Shown: positions 7,647 to 15,387, numbered from the stretch's first letter. The stretch is 17,797 nt of DNA from CAZCTC01 sp964501335 (GCA_964501335.1 CAZCTC010000112.1:1-17797); one strand, 5' to 3'. Numbers and translations are program-made. The notes: generated by a model from the sequence alone, not told the origin.

Positions 7647-10061
7647 ATGCAATATGGTTATTTCGACGACGAAAATAAAGAGTACGTGATCACCCGTCCC
7701 GATACGCCTGCCTCGTGGAGCAATTACCTCGGCTCTACGGATTACGGGGCGATTATTACCAACAATGCCGGCGGCTACGGATTTTATAAATCGGGCGCGC
7801 AGGGGCGTTTTATGCGCCTGCGCTTCAACAGCATCCCCATGGATCAGCCGGGGCGCTATTTTTATCTGCACGACCACGACAGCCAGGATTTCTGGTCGGT
7901 TTCCTGGCAACCCGTCGGCAAACCGCTCGATCAATTTAAGTCCACCTGCCGCCACGGCACCGCCTATACGGTGATCGCTTCCGAATATTCCGGGATTCAG
8001 GCCGAAGCGACCTATTTTGTGCCGCTCGGTCAGCTCTTTGAATACTGGCGCTTGAAGGTGACCAATGTTGGCGACCGGCCGCGCGAGCTCTCGGGCTTCA
8101 CCTACTGCGAATTTTCCAACAGCTGGATCAACGATCAGGATCTGGTCAATCTGCAATATTCCCTCTTTATCACCCGGGGGGAATTGCGCCATGATCTGCT
8201 GCACATTATCTGCAATCCGCATATGCCGCTGGATACGGAGGGTAATCTGGATTCCGAACGCAGCCGCCGGCTCTGGATGGCGCTGGTCGGAGCCCCCCTG
8301 GCCGGATATGACACCAGCCGGGCGGCCTTTTTGGGCAACTATCGCTCTTATGACCGGCCCGCCGCCGTGGAGCAGGGGCAATGCACCAACAGCAACCTTT
8401 ACGGCGACAATGCCTGCGGCGCTTTGCAGGTGCGACTGACCTTGCAGCCCGGTGAGAGCCGCGAGATCCTGGTCATGCTCGGCATCGGGGATGCGGAGCA
8501 GGTCGGACAGCCGACGGTGCGGGAGTTCGGTTCTCTGGAGCGTGCCGGGCAGGAGTTCTCCCGACTGAAGGAGAACTGGCATTCCAAACTCCAGGCGCTG
8601 ACGGTCCATACGCCCGACCCGCAGTTCGACTCGATGATGAATACCTGGGCGCCTTACAATGCCCTGATTACCTTTGCCTGGTCCCGGGCCGCCAGTTTGA
8701 TCTATAACGGCGAGCGCGACGGGCTCGGCTATCGCGATTCGGTGCAGGATGTGCTGGGCGTCACTTCTTCCATCCCGACCGAAGCGCGCCGCCGGCTGGA
8801 GTTGATGCTTACCGGGCAGACGGCCTGCGGCGGTGCCATGCCGTTGATCAAGCCCTTTGCCCATCAGCCCGGCCAGGAGCGGGCGCCCCGGGCGGAAGAA
8901 TTTCGCTCCGACGACTGCCTGTGGTTGTTCAATGCCGTTCCCGCTTATGTATTTGAAACCGGCGATCTGGACTTCTACCATCAGGTTTTACCCTACGCCG
9001 ACCAGGGAGAAGCCACCGTGCTGGGCCATCTGCGGCGTGCCCTGGAATTCAATCTGGGGCGCACCGGGCGCAACGGTCTGCCCTGCGGTCTGGCCGCCGA
9101 TTGGAACGATTGTCTCAAGCTCGGTTATTACGGCGAGAGTCTCTTTGTCTCCTTCCAGGTCTACCTGGGGCTGAACATCTACGCGGAAGTAGCGGATCTG
9201 TTGGGACAGCCGGCCGAAGCGGCCTGGGCGCAGGCCCAGCGCGAAAGCCTGGGCGAGAAGATCCAGAAGAGCTGCTGGGACGGCGACTGGTTTATCTGGG
9301 CCGTCGGGGAAGACGGCACGGTCTACGGGACGAAGGATTACGAAGAAGGACAGGTCTATCTGAACACTCAGGTCTGGGCGGTCATCAGCGGGGCGGCGAC
9401 TCCGGAACAGGCCGAAAAGTGCATGGAGACCGTCCGGCAGCGGCTGGCCACGCCTTACGGCCTGATGCTCTCCGCTCCGCCCTTCGAGAAGACGCCCTTC
9501 GATGTGATGCGCGCGGTCCTCTTCCTGAGCGGCATCAAAGAGAACGCCGGGATTTTCAACCATACCCAGGGCTGGGGCGTGATGGCGGAAACGTTGCTCG
9601 GCCACGGCGACCGGGCCTACGACTATTACCGCGCTTTCATGCCGGCGGCCTACAACGATCGCGCCGAGATTCGCCAGAGCGAACCTTATGTCCAGGCTCA
9701 AACGACCTACTCGACCTTTGCTCCCTGCGCCGGCAACACGCGTACCTCCTGGCTCTCCGGCGCCGCGCCCTGGGCCTATTACAGCGCCGTTCACTATATC
9801 TTGGGCATCCGGCCGGAGTTGAACGGGCTGCGCCTTGATCCCTGCATTCTGGCCGATTGGCCGGGTTTCACCGCCACGCGTCGCTTTCGCGGCAAGACGA
9901 TCGAGATCGAAGTCCGGAATCCCCAGGGCCTCTGCAAGGGGGTGCAATCCATGACCCTTAACGGTGTGGCGCTTCCCGGCAATCTGCTGCCGGTCGATCA
10001 GTTGGCAGAGGTGAATCGGGTGGTGGTCGTCATGGGGCCGGCCGGCCGGGAGAAATTATGA
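7647..10061 (+). CDS. GH94 glycoside phosphorylase (cellobiose phosphorylase-like)
   Basis: This 804-residue cytoplasmic phosphorylase is expected to split a beta-linked disaccharide with phosphate into alpha-glucose-1-phosphate (or the amino-sugar equivalent) plus a free sugar. The N-terminus YGYFDDENKEYVITRPDTP and the NNAGGYGFY and CRHGTAYTVI segments are hallmarks of GH94. The sugar-binding segment GYRDSVQD has Arg363 and Asp368, and the expected catalytic acid is Asp488 in ADWNDCL. A C-terminal sheet domain contains LRLDPCI and the motif FRGKTIEIEVRNP. I start at ATG 7647 because GGAGG (7637-7641) is 5 nt upstream, although the frame stays open farther back. Cellobiose, laminaribiose and chitobiose enzymes share these motifs. 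Cellobiose is favoured only because of the alpha-xylosidase neighbour. Confidence 0.92.
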   Translation: MQYGYFDDENKEYVITRPDTPASWSNYLGSTDYGAIITNNAGGYGFYKSGAQGRFMRLRFNSIPMDQPGRYFYLHDHDSQDFWSVSWQPVGKPLDQFKSTCRHGTAYTVIASEYSGIQAEATYFVPLGQLFEYWRLKVTNVGDRPRELSGFTYCEFSNSWINDQDLVNLQYSLFITRGELRHDLLHIICNPHMPLDTEGNLDSERSRRLWMALVGAPLAGYDTSRAAFLGNYRSYDRPAAVEQGQCTNSNLYGDNACGALQVRLTLQPGESREILVMLGIGDAEQVGQPTVREFGSLERAGQEFSRLKENWHSKLQALTVHTPDPQFDSMMNTWAPYNALITFAWSRAASLIYNGERDGLGYRDSVQDVLGVTSSIPTEARRRLELMLTGQTACGGAMPLIKPFAHQPGQERAPRAEEFRSDDCLWLFNAVPAYVFETGDLDFYHQVLPYADQGEATVLGHLRRALEFNLGRTGRNGLPCGLAADWNDCLKLGYYGESLFVSFQVYLGLNIYAEVADLLGQPAEAAWAQAQRESLGEKIQKSCWDGDWFIWAVGEDGTVYGTKDYEEGQVYLNTQVWAVISGAATPEQAEKCMETVRQRLATPYGLMLSAPPFEKTPFDVMRAVLFLSGIKENAGIFNHTQGWGVMAETLLGHGDRAYDYYRAFMPAAYNDRAEIRQSEPYVQAQTTYSTFAPCAGNTRTSWLSGAAPWAYYSAVHYILGIRPELNGLRLDPCILADWPGFTATRRFRGKTIEIEVRNPQGLCKGVQSMTLNGVALPGNLLPVDQLAEVNRVVVVMGPAGREKL

Positions 10062-11341
10062 TCGCCCCGCGGCCCACGGCCGGCGATACCGGCTGGTTTG
10101 TCCATGACCGCTTCGGGATGTTTATCCATTGGGGTCTCTATGCTCTGCCGGCTCGTCATGAGTGGGTGCTTTCCGTAGAAAAGCTCGATCCCGCGCTTTA
10201 TGCCGATCGTTACCTGGCCCATTTCAATCCGACGCGCTATGACCCCCGGCTTTGGGCGCGTCTCGCCCGCGAGGCGGGGATGAAGTATGTCATTCTGACG
10301 GCGAAACATCACGAGGGCTTTTGCCTGTGGGACAGCGATTGCACCGACTACAAGGTGACCAACACGCCCTACGGCAAAGATCTGCTGGCTCCGTTTGTGG
10401 AGGCCTTTCGCGCCGAAGGGTTGAAAGTGGGCCTCTACTATTCGCTGCTCGACTGGCATCATCCCGATTTCACGATCGACATCTACCATCCTTTGCGCGA
10501 CCATCCGGAGGCGGCCCGCCTGAATGCGGAGCGCTCCATGCCGCGCTATGCCGGCTATATGCGCGATCAGGTGCGCGAACTGCTGACCCGGTTCGATCCC
10601 GACATCCTCTGGTGCGACTTCTCTTATCCCGACGCCGCTTATCAGGGGTTGCCCGGCAAGGGGCGAGCCGACTGGGAGAGCGAAAAGCTCTACGGATTGA
10701 TCCGGGAACTCAGTCCGAAGATCATCCTCAATAACCGGATGGATCTGCCCGACGTGCGCGCCGATGTCTATACGCCCGAGCAGATTCAGCCGGTCGAGTG
10801 GGTGCGGGTAGAGGGCGAGCCCGTCGTCTGGGAAACCTGCCAGACCTTCAGCGGTTCCTGGGGCTATCACCGCGACGAAGATTCGTGGAAAAGCCCCGAG
10901 CAGTTGATTATGATGCTGATCAATACGGTCTCGATCGGCGGCAATCTGCTGATGAATGTGGGGCCCACGCCGTTGGGCACCTTTGATCCGCGGGCCGTCA
11001 AAGCGCTGGCTGTCTACCGCGACTGGATGGATTATCACAGCGAGGCGATTTACGGCTGCACCGCCGGCGAATTCCAGCCGCCGCAGGACTGCCGTCTGAC
11101 TCAAAAGGGCAAGAAGGTCTATGTGCATATCTTTGCCTGGCCTTTCAAGCATTTGCACCTGCCCCACATGGTCGGGTTGGTCGACTATGCCCGTTTCCTG
11201 CACGACGGCAGCGAAGTGCCGTTGACGGGCAGCGAATGGGAGACCCGGCAGATGGATTTGAAGCCCGACACGCAATTGCTCTTTCTGCCGGTCAGAAAGC
11301 CGGATGTGATCGTCCCCGTCATTGAATTGACGTTGAAGTAA
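10058..11341 (+). CDS. GH29 alpha-L-fucosidase, cytoplasmic
   Basis: This 427-residue family 29 retaining fucosidase removes terminal alpha-L-fucose. Visible motifs are FGMFIHWGLY (19-28), YVILTAKHHEGFCLWDS (77-93), and the nucleophile Asp187 in DILWCDFSYP. The later block WETCQTFSGSWGYHRDEDSW and the GGNLLMNVGPTPLG motif are typical of the family. The acid/base residue is poorly conserved in GH29 and I do not assign it. There is no signal peptide, so it acts on imported sugar. Its ATG overlaps the phosphorylase stop (ATGA), implying coupled translation in one operon. A compact C-terminal beta domain of about 90 residues ends the protein. In xyloglucan, fucose caps a galactose, so this enzyme would act first. 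Fucose-metabolism genes are not in the window. Confidence 0.93.
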   Translation: MIAPRPTAGDTGWFVHDRFGMFIHWGLYALPARHEWVLSVEKLDPALYADRYLAHFNPTRYDPRLWARLAREAGMKYVILTAKHHEGFCLWDSDCTDYKVTNTPYGKDLLAPFVEAFRAEGLKVGLYYSLLDWHHPDFTIDIYHPLRDHPEAARLNAERSMPRYAGYMRDQVRELLTRFDPDILWCDFSYPDAAYQGLPGKGRADWESEKLYGLIRELSPKIILNNRMDLPDVRADVYTPEQIQPVEWVRVEGEPVVWETCQTFSGSWGYHRDEDSWKSPEQLIMMLINTVSIGGNLLMNVGPTPLGTFDPRAVKALAVYRDWMDYHSEAIYGCTAGEFQPPQDCRLTQKGKKVYVHIFAWPFKHLHLPHMVGLVDYARFLHDGSEVPLTGSEWETRQMDLKPDTQLLFLPVRKPDVIVPVIELTLK

Positions 11342-11469
11342 AAAGCCCATTTTTTCGCGCGCCGCAGACGGCGCGCGAAAAAATGAAAAAACTCTTCTCC
11401 CTTTGTCCCGCGCGTCGTTTCATGCCGGACAAAAGCCTTTTGCGGGATGTTAAAACAGGCCGCACAGGT
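11342..11469 (+). repeat. Hairpin-arm repeat element, copy 3 (left-truncated)
   Basis: It begins right after the fucosidase stop codon. A 17-bp perfect stem (11348-11364 with 11369-11385, loop CAGA) is followed by the arm, GCGCGTCG (11410-11417), TTGCGGG (11440-11446) and the right terminal repeat CCGCACAGGT (11460-11469). The left terminal repeat is missing. It lies tail to tail with copy 4. Confidence 0.8.
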
Positions 11470-11490
11470 CGACAAAGAAACTCTTTTCTT

Positions 11491-11620
11491 GCGTCCCGCA
11501 AAAGGTTCTTGCCTGATAAAAGGCGACGCGCTGGATGGGAAGAGAAATCTGTTTTTTATGTTTTCGGCGGCTTCAGAAAGCCGCCGAAAACATGCGTTTT
11601 TTTTCTTGCTTCCAGGTTAA
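11491..11620 (-). repeat. Hairpin-arm repeat element, copy 4
   Basis: On the minus strand: 16-bp perfect stem (11558-11573 with 11578-11593), GCGCGTCG (11531-11524) and TTGCGGG (11501-11495). The outer end stops at GGTTAA, lacking the terminal CCGCACAGGT. On the plus strand the hairpin is followed by a T8 run (11597-11604), a good terminator for the phosphorylase-fucosidase operon. The alpha-xylosidase may therefore have its own promoter in 11605-11654, but I see no convincing -35/-10 pair there. Confidence 0.78.
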
Positions 11621-11654
11621 TCGTATATGAATTAAAGCGTAAAGGATGTGATCT

Positions 11655-13928
11655 ATGAAATTCACCGATGGTTACTGGCAGATGCGCCCCGGTTGTAATC
11701 CTAATTTTGCCGCCCAGGCCTACGATATCGAGTCCGACGGCCAATCGCTGACAGTCTATGCTCCCACCCGGCCGATCGGCCATCGCGGCGATACACTCAA
11801 TTTGCCGATGTTGACGCTGCACTACTCATCCCCGTTGGAAGGTGTGATCCGGGTGCAGGTCGTGCATCACAAAGGAGGAAAACCGCCTCAGCCGCAGTTC
11901 CCTGTTTCCCAGACGGCTGTCGCCCCCCGGATTGAGATCCATGATTCCGTTGCGGAACTGGTTTCGGGCGGGCTGGCGGTGCGGATCAATCGGGGCAAGG
12001 CCTGGGATGTCCTCTTCCACGCCGGGGGAGAGCCCCTGACCGGGAGCGGCTGGCGCGCTCTGGGCTTTGTGGATACGCCCGACGGCCGGTATATTCACGA
12101 ACAGTTGAATCTGGGTGTGGGCGAATATGTTTATGGGATGGGGGAACGGTTCACCCCCTTCATCAAAAACGGCCAGGTCGTGGATATCTGGAATGAAGAC
12201 GGCGGCACGGCCAGCGAACAGGCCTATAAAAACATCCCCTTTTACCTTACCAATCGCGGCTATGGGATCTTCGTCAACCATCCGGAGAAGGTCTCCTTTG
12301 AAGTCGGTTCTGAGAAGGTGGAGCGGGTGCAGTTCAGCGTGCCGGGCGAGCGGCTGGATTATTTTGTGATCTACGGTCCGACTCCCCGCGAGATTTTAGA
12401 GCGCTATACCGCTCTCACCGGGCGGCCGGCGCTGCCTCCGGCCTGGTCGTTCGGCTTGTGGCTCTCCACCTCGTTTACGACCAACTACGATGAAGCGACC
12501 GTGATGGAGTTCATCGACGGCATGGCCGAACGGGGAATTCCGCTGAGCGTCTTCCATTTCGATTGTTTCTGGATGCGCGAATTCAACTGGACCGATCTGG
12601 TCTGGGATTCCCGGGTCTTTCCCGATCCCGTGAATTTGCTCAAGCGTCTGCACGAGCGGGGGCTGAAAGTCTGCGTGTGGATCAATTCTTACATCGCTCA
12701 GCGGTCGGTGCTTTTCGACGAGGCCGCCGAAAAGGGCTATCTGGTCAAACGGCCAGACGGGACGGTCTGGCAGTGGGATCTCTGGCAGGCGGGCATGGGG
12801 ATCGTGGATTTTACCAATCCGGCGGCCTGCGCCTGGTTTGCGGAAAAGTTGACTGCTTTGCTGGATATGGGGGTGGATACCTTTAAGACGGACTTCGGCG
12901 AGCGTATCCCGACCGATGTGGTCTGGTTCGACGGCTCCGATCCCCAGAAGATGCACAACTATTACACTCAGCTCTACAACCAGACGGTCTTCAACGCCGT
13001 CAAAGCCCATCGGGGCGAGGGCGATGCTGTGGTCTTTGCCCGTTCGGCGACGGCGGGCGGGCAGCAGTTCCCGGTCCATTGGGGCGGCGATTGCACCGCC
13101 ACCTTTGAATCGATGGCCGAAAGCCTGCGGGGAGGATTGTCGCTGCACCTTTCGGGATTCGGTTTCTGGAGCCACGATATCGGCGGCTTTGAGCAGACCG
13201 CTTCGGCCGCGGTTTACAAGCGGTGGTGCGCTTTCGGCCTGCTTTCTTCTCACAGCCGGCTGCACGGCAGCACCAGTTACCGCGTGCCCTGGCTCTATGA
13301 CGATGAGGCGGTGGATGTCGTCCGTACCTTCACCCGGCTCAAGGCCCGCCTGATGCCCTATCTGTACGGGGCGGCGGTTCAGGCCCATCTGACCGGCACG
13401 CCGATGCTCCGTCCGATGATGCTGGCCTATCCTCAAGATCCGGCCTGCGAGACGCTGGATCGCCAGTATATGCTCGGTGACTCTTTGCTGGTGGCTCCGG
13501 TTTTCCGTGAGGACAGCCGGGTGGATTACTATCTGCCGGCCGGCACCTGGACGCATTTCCTTACCGACGAGACGGTTGCCGGCGGCGGCTGGCGGCGCGA
13601 CAACGTCGATTATCTTTCCATTCCGCTCTGGGTTCCTGAAAATACCGTCATCCCGGTGGGGGCGGTGGAAGAGCGCCCGGATTACGATTATGCCGACGGC
13701 GTGACCCTACATCTCTTCCATATCCGCGACGGCGCGGCCATCGAGGTGACGATTCCTGATACCGCCGGTCATCCCTACGCCCTTTTCCATGTGGAACGGC
13801 AGGGGGCGACGGTGCAGGTTCGCCGCGAAGGCGCGCCCGGGCGATGGGGTGTGCTGGTGCGGGGCACCGCTTCCCAGCCGGTATGGGCCGACAGCGATCG
13901 GGTAACCGTCACCCTGCTTTTTACATGA
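11655..13928 (+). CDS. yicI-like: GH31 alpha-xylosidase (YicI-type)
   Basis: This 757-residue family 31 enzyme closely resembles E. coli YicI (772 residues), which releases alpha-1,6-xylose from isoprimeverose and from the non-reducing end of xyloglucan oligosaccharides. An N-terminal beta domain (1 to about 260) precedes the TIM barrel. The nucleophile is Asp413 in KTDFGERIPTD and the acid/base Asp479 in HWGGDC, 66 residues apart as in YicI (416/482). The stretches WFDGSDPQKMHNYY and SGFGFWSHDIGGFE match YicI almost word for word, and C-terminal beta domains follow LLVAPVF. It has no signal peptide, so it is cytoplasmic. AAAGGATG precedes the ATG by about 6 nt. The stop codon lies inside the 8-bp duplication that flanks repeat copy 5. 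This is the strongest single pointer to xyloglucan. Confidence 0.95.
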   Translation: MKFTDGYWQMRPGCNPNFAAQAYDIESDGQSLTVYAPTRPIGHRGDTLNLPMLTLHYSSPLEGVIRVQVVHHKGGKPPQPQFPVSQTAVAPRIEIHDSVAELVSGGLAVRINRGKAWDVLFHAGGEPLTGSGWRALGFVDTPDGRYIHEQLNLGVGEYVYGMGERFTPFIKNGQVVDIWNEDGGTASEQAYKNIPFYLTNRGYGIFVNHPEKVSFEVGSEKVERVQFSVPGERLDYFVIYGPTPREILERYTALTGRPALPPAWSFGLWLSTSFTTNYDEATVMEFIDGMAERGIPLSVFHFDCFWMREFNWTDLVWDSRVFPDPVNLLKRLHERGLKVCVWINSYIAQRSVLFDEAAEKGYLVKRPDGTVWQWDLWQAGMGIVDFTNPAACAWFAEKLTALLDMGVDTFKTDFGERIPTDVVWFDGSDPQKMHNYYTQLYNQTVFNAVKAHRGEGDAVVFARSATAGGQQFPVHWGGDCTATFESMAESLRGGLSLHLSGFGFWSHDIGGFEQTASAAVYKRWCAFGLLSSHSRLHGSTSYRVPWLYDDEAVDVVRTFTRLKARLMPYLYGAAVQAHLTGTPMLRPMMLAYPQDPACETLDRQYMLGDSLLVAPVFREDSRVDYYLPAGTWTHFLTDETVAGGGWRRDNVDYLSIPLWVPENTVIPVGAVEERPDYDYADGVTLHLFHIRDGAAIEVTIPDTAGHPYALFHVERQGATVQVRREGAPGRWGVLVRGTASQPVWADSDRVTVTLLFT

Positions 13929-13931
13929 TTT

Positions 13932-14115
13932 CGACCTGTGCGGTTAGTCTGGAAAAAAACATATTTTCGGCGGCTTCAGAAAGCCGCCGAAAATATGAAT
14001 AAAAATAACTCTCTCCCCCTGCTTCGCCCGGCGCGTCGTTTTTTACCCCGAAAGCAGCTGTTGCGGGGTGTAAAAACCGTTTTTAATCCACACTTATGAA
14101 CGACCGCACAGGTAG
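13932..14115 (+). mobile_element. MITE-like element, copy 5, with 8-bp duplication
   Basis: This is the most complete copy, 184 bp. Terminal inverted repeats CGACCTGTGCGGT (13932-13944) and ACCGCACAGGTAG (14103-14115) match at 12 of 13 positions. The 8-bp direct repeat CATGATTT flanks it (13924-13931 and 14116-14123), as expected for a target-site duplication. Inside are a 16-bp perfect stem (13961-13976 with 13981-13996, loop CAGA), GCGCGTCG (14031-14038), TTGCGGG (14061-14067) and a palindrome, TAAAAACCGTTTTTA (14071-14085). There is no open frame of note, so movement would need a transposase supplied elsewhere. On the minus strand its hairpin is followed by a T-run (13959-13953) and can terminate the downstream minus-strand gene. 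Confidence 0.75.
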
Positions 14116-14179
14116 CATGATTTTATCGTACCCTCGCCTGACCCTTGTCTCCTGACAACAGATCATTATGTTTTACGTT

Positions 14180-14809
14180 TCACGTTGAGCGTTTCCCGTC
14201 CGGGATGCCGTTGTAGAACCAATTCGATCGGGGGTCCTGTACGGAAATCCAGTAATCCTGGATCAGAGGAATGGCGGCTATCGGGATCACGGCCAGCATG
14301 CCGGTTTGATCGCCCGTCGTGATGTCATAGAGGGTCAGGTCCTGATCTTCCAGCCCATCGGTGAGATTTCCCTCGATTTCAAGATAAATTCGGGGATCGA
14401 TGTAATATTCCCATTTTTCGATAAGCGTGCCCCATTTTATGTCGGAGAGTTCATATTGGAGCAACTTCAAGGTCGGGTTGTAAGACCAGGAAAACGGCCG
14501 GCCGATTTTTTCGAAAAGCTTTTCCAGATCTTGCAAAAAGGCTTCATATCCGAATTCGTAATCCCAGCCTGTTACAGGCAGCCAGTCCTTAAGGTCGAAG
14601 ATCAGGAAATAGGGCAGGCTGAAGTGAGCCAGCTCAAAATTTCCACTGCCCCGGGCTATATTTCTGGCCGTGCGTGAGAGATGCTGTTGGGTCTGGTTTA
14701 GAAACTCTTCCCGGGTGAGGGGGGAGATATAAACTTCCCCTGCAACCAGGGCGTTGTGGAAATTTAAAGCATGTTCCGTCAATTGTTGTAGGGCCCGTTC
14801 GTATTCCAT
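14180..14809 (-). CDS. Hypothetical protein, unrecognised
   Basis: I do not recognise this 209-residue protein. It has no signal peptide or membrane span and is rich in aromatic and acidic residues. Its middle part, about 65-150 (SLPYFLIFDLKDWLPV, then YEAFLQDLEKLFEKIGRPFSW), looks like a compact alpha/beta domain. The C-terminus PIAAIPLIQDYWISVQDPRS is moderately hydrophobic. A good ribosome-binding site (CAGGAG, 14820-14815 on the minus strand) lies 5 nt from the ATG, which with normal codon use supports a real gene. It stands alone, convergent with the alpha-xylosidase and divergent from the methyltransferase-like gene. A weak TACAAT (14857-14852) may be its -10 box. The last bases of the gene overlap the 7-bp ACGTGAA-type repeat. 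Confidence 0.7.
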   Translation of the reverse strand: MEYERALQQLTEHALNFHNALVAGEVYISPLTREEFLNQTQQHLSRTARNIARGSGNFELAHFSLPYFLIFDLKDWLPVTGWDYEFGYEAFLQDLEKLFEKIGRPFSWSYNPTLKLLQYELSDIKWGTLIEKWEYYIDPRIYLEIEGNLTDGLEDQDLTLYDITTGDQTGMLAVIPIAAIPLIQDYWISVQDPRSNWFYNGIPDGKRST

Positions 14810-14894
14810 AGCTTCTCCTGGGACTGATCTCCAAAGCGTTAATCAGATTTTATTGTATGGCAATCTTGAATCGATGCCAGTCCCGGTATTGACT

Positions 14895-15029
14895 TTTAAC
14901 GTCCCGCAACAGGTGTTTTCCAGGTAAAAAGCGACGCGCTGTGCGAAGCAGGGAGAGAGAGGTGTTTTGTTGGTGTTTTTGCGCGCATAAGAATGCGCGC
15001 AAAAACACCGGTTTTTTCCGATTTGTGCA
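14895..15029 (-). repeat. Hairpin-arm repeat element, copy 6
   Basis: On the minus strand: a 17-bp perfect stem (14972-14988 with 14993-15009, plus-strand loop AAGA), the arm with CTCTCTCCCTGCTTCGC, GCGCGTCG (14939-14932) and TTGCGGG (14909-14903). The end beyond the hairpin degenerates and runs into the 17-bp tandem array. A T6 run (15012-15017) follows the hairpin on the plus strand. Bases 14821-14894, between the unrecognised gene and this copy, show only the weak possible promoter. Confidence 0.78.
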
Positions 15030-15131
15030 GTGGGCCCGAAAAACAAGTGGGCCCGAAAAACAAGTGGGCCCGAAAAACAAGTGAGCCCGAAAAACAAGTG
15101 AGCCCGAAAAACAAGTGGGCCCGAAAAACAA
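15030..15131 (+). repeat. 17-bp tandem repeat, six units
   Basis: Six head-to-tail units of GTGGGCCCGAAAAACAA start at 15030, 15047, 15064, 15081, 15098 and 15115. Units 4 and 5 carry GTGAGCCC instead of GTGGGCCC. All others are identical. Each full unit contains the palindrome GGGCCC. There are no unique spacers, so it is not a CRISPR array. Confidence 0.97.
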
Positions 15132-15138
15132 GGGAAAG

Positions 15139-15176
15139 AAAAGTCCATGTTTTCGCACTGACAGCGTGAAAACATG
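15139..15176 (+). repeat. Partial, decayed hairpin copy
   Basis: AAAAGTCCATGTTTTCGC here recurs exactly in front of the copy 7 hairpin. The stem CATGTTTTC/GAAAACATG (15146-15154 with 15168-15176) is intact, but the tip is mismatched and the conserved loop and arm are absent. It looks like a partial duplicate of copy 7. Confidence 0.6.
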
Positions 15177-15194
15177 ACTCCCAAAAACCTTTCT

Positions 15195-15345
15195 ACCTGT
15201 GCGGTTAACCTGAAAGGCGCGAGAGAAAAAAGTCCATGTTTTCGCGGGCTTTCTGAAGCCCGCGAAAACATCAACAAAAAACCTCTCTGCCCCTCCCGCG
15301 CGTCGCATCCGCCCGGAAAAGGATTATTTGCGGGACGCTAAAAAC
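15195..15345 (+). repeat. Hairpin-arm repeat element, copy 7
   Basis: Left terminal repeat ACCTGTGCGGTT (15195-15206), 16-bp perfect stem (15236-15251 with 15256-15271, loop TCTG), GCGCGTCG (15298-15305) and TTGCGGG (15329-15335). The right terminal repeat is not recognisable, and the boundary is set after the ACGCTAAAAA segment. Confidence 0.82.
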
Positions 15346-15381
15346 AGAGCCTTTTGGCTTTCGCTAATTTTATTTAGAAAA

Positions 15382-15387
15382 TATAAT
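15382..15387 (+). promoter_or_regulatory. Possible -10 box of the methyltransferase-like gene
   Basis: TATAAT sits 30 bp upstream of the ATG at 15417. At a 17-bp spacing the -35 would be TTTCGC, a poor match, so the promoter is tentative. GGAGG (15407-15411) is the ribosome-binding site. Confidence 0.4.

Noticed and set aside
7626..11350. Three long minus-strand open frames opposite GH94 and GH29
   Set aside because: They mirror the codon bias of the plus-strand genes, whose catalytic motifs are unmistakable, and have no ribosome-binding sites or recognisable domains.
12396..13556. Minus-strand open frame of 386 codons opposite GH31
   Set aside because: It is a shadow of the alpha-xylosidase reading frame.
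14071..14085. TAAAAACCGTTTTTA palindrome as another operator of the LacI regulator
   Set aside because: It lies within repeat copy 5, which was probably carried there by transposition, is downstream of GH31, and has an odd-length centre unlike the promoter-region sites.
15030..15131. Possible CRISPR array
   Set aside because: The 17-bp units are directly adjacent with no spacers and no cas genes are nearby.
14843..15308. Minus-strand frames encoding a repetitive FSGPLVFRAHLFFGPT-type peptide
   Set aside because: The repeat peptide arises only from reading the 17-bp tandem array in successive frames and runs through two repeat elements; no ribosome-binding site or plausible protein.
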